In this document: in pieces, positions 13,479-18,708 of the stretch | Position numbering within the stretch: the stretch's first letter is position 1 | Layout: the number at the start of each line of letters is the position of its first letter | Assembly: GCA_964624625.1 (NCBI GenBank) | Contig: CAZUXW010000060.1 | Coordinates: forward strand, 1-18,708 | Length of the DNA stretch: 18,708 nt | Source of the DNA: PALSA-1180 sp964624625 | GTDB lineage: Bacteria; Oederibacteriota; Muellerivitia; Muellerivitales; Muellerivitaceae | Direction of reading: 5' to 3' | The notes under the pieces: generated by a model | What the model was told of the DNA's origin: nothing | What the model saw: the letters and a program-made list of their open reading frames with translations, nothing else | The model's database searches: none | Translations under genes and position numbers: made by a program

Positions 13479-13519
13479 TCGGTTACCGTTTAACTCATCA
13501 TCCGGAGGGTGAGCCGTAC

Positions 13520-13879
13520 ATGGGTCAAAACAGCCACAAAGCGTCCGAAAGGCGAAAATACGCCAGGGCCAAGTTTAACGAGACAATAACCGTGCATAAC
13601 GTGACGGAGTCCAAGTCCGGCAATGTCTTCGAGGTCCAGGGCGCCCCTATCGTTTTGAAAGCCGAAGATGTCAGCGAGGGCGGCATCAGGCTTCAGATCG
13701 ACGATCCCGCGTCCCCCGCCAAAATATTTAAATTAAATTTCAAACTTCCTAAACACGGTTCCGTGGATGTTTACAGCAAGGTCGCTTGGAACGGCGACGG
13801 ATCCTGCGGCCTTCAATTCATCGTTTTGGACGAGGAAGTCCGCAAACAAATCAGGGGTTTTGTGTCAAAAGCCGGCTGA
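13520..13879 (+). CDS. PilZ-domain cyclic-di-GMP-binding protein
   Basis: 119 residues, a stand-alone PilZ domain. The c-di-GMP-binding RxxxR is R12-R16 in ERRKYARAKF, and the second motif (D/N)xSxxG is D50-S52-G55 in DVSEGGIRL. C-terminal strands (VDVYSKVAWNGDGSCGLQFI) complete the barrel, ending in a short helix. Single-domain PilZ proteins usually relay c-di-GMP levels to motility, exopolysaccharide or secretion machinery by binding a partner, which is not identifiable here. The ATG at 13520 follows GGAGGG. Possible promoter upstream and terminator downstream indicate a single-gene transcript. The preceding secreted glycosidase-like gene is adjacent but separated by 159 bases. Confidence 0.87.
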   Translation: MGQNSHKASERRKYARAKFNETITVHNVTESKSGNVFEVQGAPIVLKAEDVSEGGIRLQIDDPASPAKIFKLNFKLPKHGSVDVYSKVAWNGDGSCGLQFIVLDEEVRKQIRGFVSKAG

Positions 13880-13924
13880 AGTTAAAGCTGGAAAAGCCAT
13901 CTTGTTTATAAGAGAATCCACCAT

Positions 13925-13954
13925 CCCACGCTCGAAAAGGGCGCGGGTTTTTTT
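13925..13954 (+). terminator. Intrinsic terminator after the PilZ gene
   Basis: The stem 13925-13933 pairs with 13939-13947 (one A-C mismatch, one G-T pair) around a GAAAA loop, followed by seven T residues (13948-13954). It lies 45 bases after the PilZ stop codon. Confidence 0.8.
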
Positions 13955-13970
13955 ATTTTTACGGCGTTTG

Positions 13971-14189
13971 TGTCATTGCGAGGAGCAGCGCCGATATCCC
14001 GCATTTTCTTTTGGGAGTATAAAAAGGTGATGCGGGATCATCCCATTTTCCATACATGTTTTATGGGTAAATGGGATAGGCGTGATTTAGCGACGTCGCA
14101 ATCTCTGTTAGAATCCTGAACACTTAAACCAGCACCTGAGATTACGACGGCCCAAATCACCTCGATTGGGGCTGGGCCTCGTAATGACA
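13971..14189. mobile_element. 219-bp MITE-like element with terminal inverted repeats, upstream of pcrA
   Basis: The 329-base gap between the PilZ gene and pcrA holds a terminator and then this element. Its ends TGTCATTGCGAGG (13971-13983) and CCTCGTAATGACA (14177-14189) are inverted repeats matching at 12 of 13. Inside are further inverted pairs: ATCCCGCAT/ATGCGGGAT (13996-14004 with 14030-14038), ATCCCATTT/AAATGGGAT (14040-14048 with 14069-14077), CGTCGCAATCTC/GAGATTACGACG (14094-14105 with 14138-14149, 11 of 12) and GGCCCA/TGGGCC (14149-14154 with 14173-14178). It encodes no protein. The TGTCATTGCGAGG end is a motif I know from dispersed palindromic repeats in many bacteria. It ends 19 bases before the pcrA start, so pcrA is probably transcribed from in or through it. 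Confidence 0.75.
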
Positions 14190-14208
14190 ACTAACTTCCT
14201 GGAAACCC

Positions 14209-16410
14209 ATGAAACGCAGCTACCGAGACCTTAACGACGAGCAGCAGCAAGCGGTCCTCCATAACGGCGGACCAGCCCTTATCCTGGCGGGCGCCGGTTC
14301 AGGCAAGACCCGCGTCATTACCTACCGCATCCTTCGCCTCATCGATGAGATGAAGGTTCCCCCATTTAAGATTTTGGCCGTGACTTTCACGAACAAGGCC
14401 GCCCAGGAAATGAAGAACCGGGTGGCGGACCTGGCCGGGACCGGGGTCGCCAAGGAACTTTTCATCGGAACCTTCCACCGCCTCTGCCTTTCCATGCTGA
14501 AACTCCACGCCGACAAGCTGGGCTACCAGCCGGGGTTTACCATTTACGACGATTCGGACCAGAAGGGCCTGATCAAGGAATGCCTCTGGGACCTGAAGTG
14601 GGACGAGAAACAGGTCCACCCCAACGCGGTGCATTCCTTCATCAGCGCCGCCAAGAATGAATTGAAGAACCCCAAGGAATACGAGGAGATGATCGCGGGG
14701 GTTTTCATGGAGAAGGTGGGCCAGATCTATCCCCGCTACCAGGCGAAGCTCCGGGAAAACAACGCCATGGATTTCGACGACCTGTTGTTCAACGCGGTAT
14801 TGTTGTTGAAGCAATTTCCGGACATCCTGGAAAGCTACCGTAAGCGGTTCGAGTATATCCAGGTCGACGAGTACCAGGACATCAACATGGCCCAATACCA
14901 ATTGGTCTCGGCCATTGCCCATCCCAGGAATAACTTATACGTGGTGGGGGACCCGGACCAATCCATCTACGGCTGGCGCGGCGCGGATATCCGCAACATC
15001 CTCCGCTTCGAGCATGATTTTCCCGGGGCCAAGGTCTTCAAGCTCCAGCAAAACTACCGCTCCACCAGGTCCGTCATCCTGGCGGCCCAGGCCGTCATCC
15101 GCAACAATTCCCAACGCAAGGAAAAGGAGCTTTTTTCCCTGAGGGAAATCGGCGAGACGCCCACCTATTACCAGGCGGAGGACGACAAGGAGGAAGCGGC
15201 CTTCGTGACGAGGACCATCTACGAGCGGTTGGGGGAGCCTGGCCGCTCCTACCGCCACGTGGCCATCCTTTACCGCACCAACGCCCAATCCAGGGTCCTT
15301 GAGGATTCCTGCCGCCGCAACAATATTCCCTACATCATCGTGGGGGGGTTGAAGTTCTATGACCGCAAGGAAGTCAAGGACATGATCGCCTACCTGCATG
15401 TGCTGGTGAACCCGCGCGATTCGGTTTCCCTAAGGCGCATGATCAATGTCCCCATCCGGGGCATCGGCGGGGGGACTGTCACCAAACTGGAGGAATGGGC
15501 CAAGGCCCAGGATATCACCCTACTCGAGGCGGCCAGGAAGGCCGCGTTAGGCGGGGAATTCCCGAAGAAGGCAACCCAGGCCCTTTTGAATTTTTCTGAA
15601 ATGATGGACGGTCTCATCGCGGAGAGGGACTTGATGCCGCCGGGTGAGTTCGTGAAGAAGGTCCTCGAGAGGTCCGGTTACCTGACCGAACTAGCCAATG
15701 ATGACACGCCGGAATCCAAGATGCGCATCGAGAACCTGAAGGAAGTGGTGAACTCGGTCATGGATTACGAGAAGTCCGCCGAGAAGCCCACACTGGAAGG
15801 CTACCTGGACCAGGTCTCCCTGGTGGCCGACGTGGACAAGCTGGACGACAAGCGCAACTGCGTGACCCTCATGACCATGCATAACGCCAAGGGCCTGGAA
15901 TTTCCCATCGTCTTCATCACGGGCATGGAAGAGGGGCTCTTTCCCCACAACAACTCCATGGAAAAGGATGAGGAGGTCCAGGAAGAGCGCCGCCTTTGCT
16001 ATGTGGGAATGACCCGCGCCATGGACATCCTCTACATGACCGGCGCCGCCTGCCGCTATGTCTATGGCACGCCCCAGTGGCGCGCTCCCTCGCGCTTTCT
16101 TTCCGAGATCCCCAAGGATATGCTCCAAGTGACGGGCAAGGCCGCGAGGATCGTAGCCACCGAGGGCGGGTTGTACGAGGTAGCCAACACCAAGAAGCCT
16201 TTTGACGAGCTCAAGGACCCGGAATGGGACGAGGAGGGCGTGGTGGCGCCCTATTCCATCGGGGAAACGGTGAAGCACAAGAAATTCGGGAAGGGAATGG
16301 TCTTGGCCCTTATCGGATCGGGCGAGGACCTGAAGGTGACGGTTTCCTTCCCCAATTTCGGCAAGAAACAATTGGTGGCCAAGATGGCTAATTTGGAGAA
16401 GATCGAATAG
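14209..16410 (+). CDS. pcrA: ATP-dependent 3'-5' DNA helicase of the PcrA/UvrD type
   Basis: 733-residue superfamily-1A helicase acting in nucleotide excision repair, replication and removal of stalled complexes. Motifs in order: Q motif LNDEQQQAV (8-16), Walker A AGAGSGKT (27-34), Ia FTNKAAQEM (60-68), II DEYQD (220-224), III VVGDPDQSIYGWRGAD (245-260), IV QNYRS (281-285), V MTMHNAKGLEFP (about 555-567, with Met and Asn where Leu and Ser are commoner) and VI YVGMTRA (598-604). The last 50 residues (IGETVKHKKFGKGMVLAL...) form the Tudor-like tail that contacts RNA polymerase in PcrA and UvrD. Length is normal. ATG 14209 has only a weak GGA-type ribosome binding site upstream. The dienelactone hydrolase gene follows after 20 bases. 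Confidence 0.95.
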   Translation: MKRSYRDLNDEQQQAVLHNGGPALILAGAGSGKTRVITYRILRLIDEMKVPPFKILAVTFTNKAAQEMKNRVADLAGTGVAKELFIGTFHRLCLSMLKLHADKLGYQPGFTIYDDSDQKGLIKECLWDLKWDEKQVHPNAVHSFISAAKNELKNPKEYEEMIAGVFMEKVGQIYPRYQAKLRENNAMDFDDLLFNAVLLLKQFPDILESYRKRFEYIQVDEYQDINMAQYQLVSAIAHPRNNLYVVGDPDQSIYGWRGADIRNILRFEHDFPGAKVFKLQQNYRSTRSVILAAQAVIRNNSQRKEKELFSLREIGETPTYYQAEDDKEEAAFVTRTIYERLGEPGRSYRHVAILYRTNAQSRVLEDSCRRNNIPYIIVGGLKFYDRKEVKDMIAYLHVLVNPRDSVSLRRMINVPIRGIGGGTVTKLEEWAKAQDITLLEAARKAALGGEFPKKATQALLNFSEMMDGLIAERDLMPPGEFVKKVLERSGYLTELANDDTPESKMRIENLKEVVNSVMDYEKSAEKPTLEGYLDQVSLVADVDKLDDKRNCVTLMTMHNAKGLEFPIVFITGMEEGLFPHNNSMEKDEEVQEERRLCYVGMTRAMDILYMTGAACRYVYGTPQWRAPSRFLSEIPKDMLQVTGKAARIVATEGGLYEVANTKKPFDELKDPEWDEEGVVAPYSIGETVKHKKFGKGMVLALIGSGEDLKVTVSFPNFGKKQLVAKMANLEKIE

Positions 16411-16430
16411 GCTCTAACCCGGGAGGGGCC

Positions 16431-17150
16431 ATGTCCAAAATTCATGAGAGCAGGGTGGAACTCAAAGTTTCAGATGAAACCCAAATGTCGGCCTTCACCG
16501 CCAGGCCGGACGGGGCGTCCAACGGAGGCGTGTTGGTTTTCCAGGAAGCCTATGGCGTGAACAACCACATTGAAAATATCGTCCGGCGGTTGGCCCGTGA
16601 GGGATACGTCGTGATCGCCCCGGAGCTTTTTCACCGCTCGGCCCCGGTGGGGTTCGAAAGTCCCTATGATAACTTTCCCGCCTTAAAACCCCATCTCGAC
16701 GCTCTGACCCCCGAAACCCTCCTGGCGGACGCCAAGGCCGCCTATGACTGGCTTCAAAATGAAGTCGGCTTGAAACCTGGAAAAATCGGATGTGTCGGTT
16801 TTTGTTTGGGAGGGCGCGTTTCTTTCATGGCGAACGCCGCTTTTACTTTTGGCGCGGCCGTTTCCTTTTATGGAAGCCGAATTATCAGCCAGTCCTTTGA
16901 CCTGGCCAAGGACCAAAGGGCGCCGCTGCTCCTTATTTGGGCCGGCAAGGATAAGGCCACCCCGCCGGAAAAAATCAAGGAACTGGGTGACGCCTTGAGG
17001 GCGGCGGGAAAAAACTTTATCAACGCGGAATTTTCCGAGGCCGAGCACGGGTTTAACTGTGATGAACGATCCGCCTATCATCCCGCCTCCGCCGCCACCG
17101 CCTGGGCCATGACCCTGGCCTTCCTGGAAAAACATGTAAAGGAAATATAA
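16431..17150 (+). CDS. Dienelactone-hydrolase-family alpha/beta hydrolase
   Basis: 239 residues with the cysteine-type catalytic triad of this family: C125 in GFCLGG, D174 in AGKDKATPP and H206 in AEHGF. E39 in FQEAYG is the conserved glutamate that orients the cysteine. The founding enzyme opens dienelactone in chlorocatechol breakdown, but most chromosomal homologues like this one have unknown ester or lactone substrates. No aromatic-degradation genes are nearby, so a general esterase role is more likely. No signal peptide is seen, so it is cytoplasmic. ATG 16431 has GGGAGGGG just upstream. It is probably co-transcribed with pcrA (20-base gap). Confidence 0.88.
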   Translation: MSKIHESRVELKVSDETQMSAFTARPDGASNGGVLVFQEAYGVNNHIENIVRRLAREGYVVIAPELFHRSAPVGFESPYDNFPALKPHLDALTPETLLADAKAAYDWLQNEVGLKPGKIGCVGFCLGGRVSFMANAAFTFGAAVSFYGSRIISQSFDLAKDQRAPLLLIWAGKDKATPPEKIKELGDALRAAGKNFINAEFSEAEHGFNCDERSAYHPASAATAWAMTLAFLEKHVKEI

Positions 17151-17223
17151 GCTTTTTCCATTGTGGAAAAGGTAGCGGGATTCTGGCAAGATAAGCGTCC
17201 TTTTAAACCATCAGGAGAAGACC

Positions 17224-17508
17224 GTGGCTTTATCCGAAAAAGACGTCCAATATGTCGCCAAGCTGGCCCGCCTCGAGGTGACCAACGAGGAAGTGGCCAA
17301 ATACACCCAGCAATTGGCCAATATCCTCCAGTATGTCGAACAGCTTAATCAACTCGACACCTCCAACGTGGAACCTCTCACCCATCCCTTGGACATGAAG
17401 AACGTCTTCCGAGAGGACGTGGTGGTCCCGTCCTTGACCCAGCAGGAAGTGTTATCCAACGCGCCGGAACCCCAGAGCGGGCATTTTAAAGTCCCGAAGA
17501 TCATGTAA
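17224..17508 (+). CDS. gatC: Aspartyl/glutamyl-tRNA amidotransferase subunit C
   Basis: Small subunit of GatCAB, which converts Glu-tRNA(Gln) and/or Asp-tRNA(Asn) to the amide form. 94 residues, normal for the family. The signatures are VQYVAKLARLEVTNEEVAKYTQQLANIL at the N-terminus, LDTSNVEPLTHPL in the middle and a C-terminal PEPQSGHFKVPKIM tail that wraps round GatA. The start is GTG at 17224, supported by an AGGAG 5-6 bases upstream. The frame has no ATG near there. gatA begins 7 bases after its stop. The 73-base gap upstream has a 7-bp TTTTCCA/TGGAAAA hairpin (17154-17170) of unknown meaning. Confidence 0.94.
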   Translation: MALSEKDVQYVAKLARLEVTNEEVAKYTQQLANILQYVEQLNQLDTSNVEPLTHPLDMKNVFREDVVVPSLTQQEVLSNAPEPQSGHFKVPKIM

Positions 17509-17515
17509 GGCCCTC

Positions 17516-18708
17516 ATGGAACCCTTTCAAAAAACAATCCACGAAGTCTCCGCAGACCTGAAATCCAAAAAGATTTCCTCGGTCGAATTGACCAAGAACG
17601 TTATGGACCACTTGGAAAAGGTGGAGCCGAAGGTCCAATCCTTCATCACCGTGACCAGGGATGAGGCCTTGAGGCAGGCGGCAGAGGCCGACAAGCGGCT
17701 TGCATCGGGCAGCGCCACGGTCCTGACCGGTATTCCTTTGGGCATTAAGGATCTGCTTTGTACCAAGGGAGTCCGGACCACCTGCGGTTCCAAGATGCTG
17801 GAAAACTTCATGCCGCCCTACAACGCCACGGTGGTGGAACGCCTCAACGCCGCCGGGTCCATCATGGTGGGGAAGACCAACATGGACGAGTACGCCATGG
17901 GTTCTTCCACCGAGACTTCCGCTTACCAAAAAACCAAAAATCCCTGGAACCTTGCCTGCGTCCCGGGAGGCTCTTCGGGCGGATCGGCCGCCTGCGTTTC
18001 CGCCGACCAAGCCTTCGCTTCCTTAGGGTCCGACACGGGCGGTTCTATCCGCCAGCCAGCCGCCCTTTGCGGCATCGTGGGGTTGAAGCCTACTTATGGC
18101 CGTGTTTCCCGCTATGGGCTCATCGCTTTCGCTTCTTCCTTGGATCAGATCGGCCCTTTCTCGAAAGACGTTGAGGATTGCGCCATTATGATGGGCGCTA
18201 TCGCGGGTCATGACCCCAAGGATTCCACCAGCGCCGATGTTCCGGTTCCCGATTACGTGGCGGAAATGAAGAAAAGCGCGAAGGGTTTGAAAATTGGGAT
18301 CCCAAAAGAATTCTTCCCGGATGGGTTAAATAAAGAAGTGTCGGAAGCCGTGAAGAAGGCCATTGAGGAATTAAAAAAACTGGGAGCGGAGATACACGAA
18401 GTCTCTTTGCCGGCCTCGCCTTATGGTTTGGCCGCTTACTATGTCTTGGCCCCCTCGGAAGCCTCCTCCAACCTGGCCCGCTACGACGGCGTCCGCTACG
18501 GCCTCCGGGTTCCCGGCGAAAATATCGTTGAGATGTATTCCAAGACCCGAGCCGCCGGTTTTGGCCCTGAGGTCAAACGCCGCATCATGTTAGGCACCTA
18601 TGCCCTCTCCTCCGGCTATTACGACGCCTACTACTTAAAGGCCCTGAAAGTCCGCCGTTTGATCAAGCAAGATTACGATAAGGCTTTCGAGAAGGTGGAT
18701 GTGATCGC
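17516..18708 (+). CDS. gatA: Aspartyl/glutamyl-tRNA amidotransferase subunit A (3'-truncated by the window)
   Basis: Amidase subunit of GatCAB, which hydrolyses glutamine and passes ammonia to GatB. Read from ATG 17516 the frame stays open to the window end, giving 397 codons of about 480-490 expected. The Ser-Ser-Lys catalytic set of the amidase-signature family is intact: K78 in GIKDLL, S153 in GGSSGGSAA and the nucleophile S177 in DTGGSIRQPA. NFMPPYNATVVERL and GKTNMDEYAMGSSTE are typical GatA segments. TAAGG, 6 bases upstream and overlapping the gatC stop, is the likely ribosome binding site. gatB is expected to be nearby but is not seen. Confidence 0.95.
   Translation, partial: MEPFQKTIHEVSADLKSKKISSVELTKNVMDHLEKVEPKVQSFITVTRDEALRQAAEADKRLASGSATVLTGIPLGIKDLLCTKGVRTTCGSKMLENFMPPYNATVVERLNAAGSIMVGKTNMDEYAMGSSTETSAYQKTKNPWNLACVPGGSSGGSAACVSADQAFASLGSDTGGSIRQPAALCGIVGLKPTYGRVSRYGLIAFASSLDQIGPFSKDVEDCAIMMGAIAGHDPKDSTSADVPVPDYVAEMKKSAKGLKIGIPKEFFPDGLNKEVSEAVKKAIEELKKLGAEIHEVSLPASPYGLAAYYVLAPSEASSNLARYDGVRYGLRVPGENIVEMYSKTRAAGFGPEVKRRIMLGTYALSSGYYDAYYLKALKVRRLIKQDYDKAFEKVDVI

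Noticed and set aside
14109..14114. TAGAAT as a -10 box for pcrA inside the 219-bp element.
   Set aside because: The best -35 candidate at correct spacing (TTTAGC) matches only three of six positions.
17154..17170. 7-bp hairpin after the dienelactone hydrolase gene considered as a terminator.
   Set aside because: No T-run follows, and the stem is AT-rich and short.
1..18708. CRISPR arrays, tRNA/rRNA genes, integrases, transposases, toxin-antitoxin pairs and known defence systems.
   Set aside because: No regularly spaced direct repeats, no cloverleaf or rRNA sequence and no matching protein motifs were seen on either strand.

Overview
The window (18,708 bp, roughly 55-60 % GC by eye, about 20 genes, nearly all on the + strand) looks like ordinary chromosome from an uncultured bacterium. 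It is dominated by housekeeping and metabolic genes. The futalosine (mqn) menaquinone genes, a family-9 glycosyltransferase of the LPS type, GatC/GatA amidotransferase genes and secreted proteins suggest a Gram-negative-type bacterium that respires with menaquinone. I cannot assign a phylum. Deep candidate lineages (Elusimicrobiota/FCPU426-like or similar) would fit but are a guess. No phage, integrase, transposase, CRISPR array, tRNA or rRNA was seen.

Layout: (1) 1-3993 is a menaquinone block, mqnP (5'-cut), mqnE, mqnA and mqnC. Two different palindromic repeats lie in the gaps around mqnA. (2) 4001-6044 holds a repeat element, queF (queuosine), a small exported TPR protein and a divergent spermidine-synthase-like gene with its own probable promoter. 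(3) 6132-7421 is a GT9 glycosyltransferase on the - strand, divergent from an amidohydrolase (7617-8885) that is a reasonable candidate for aminofutalosine deaminase, a step missing from the mqn block. (4) 8919-9920 is the rplM-rpsI ribosomal operon, with a consensus promoter and a clear terminator. (5) 10047-13360 is Nudix, LOG-family and a large secreted glycosidase-like protein, closely spaced and probably co-transcribed. (6) 13450-13954 is a PilZ gene with promoter and terminator, followed by a 219-bp element with terminal inverted repeats just upstream of pcrA. (7) 14209-18708 is pcrA, a dienelactone hydrolase, gatC and gatA (3'-cut).

No wholly new system stands out. The most interesting signals are: (a) the secreted glycosidase-like protein, whose barrel region looks shortened, lacks the expected acid residues and sits in a markedly AT-richer patch; (b) several intergenic palindromic elements whose ends share ACCAC.AAG / ..GTGGT and which sit just before start codons; (c) the 219-bp multi-hairpin element before pcrA; (d) the amidohydrolase as candidate MqnX; (e) the aminopropyltransferase with altered substrate-site residues; and (f) a 52-residue Ala/Pro-rich extension on MqnA.
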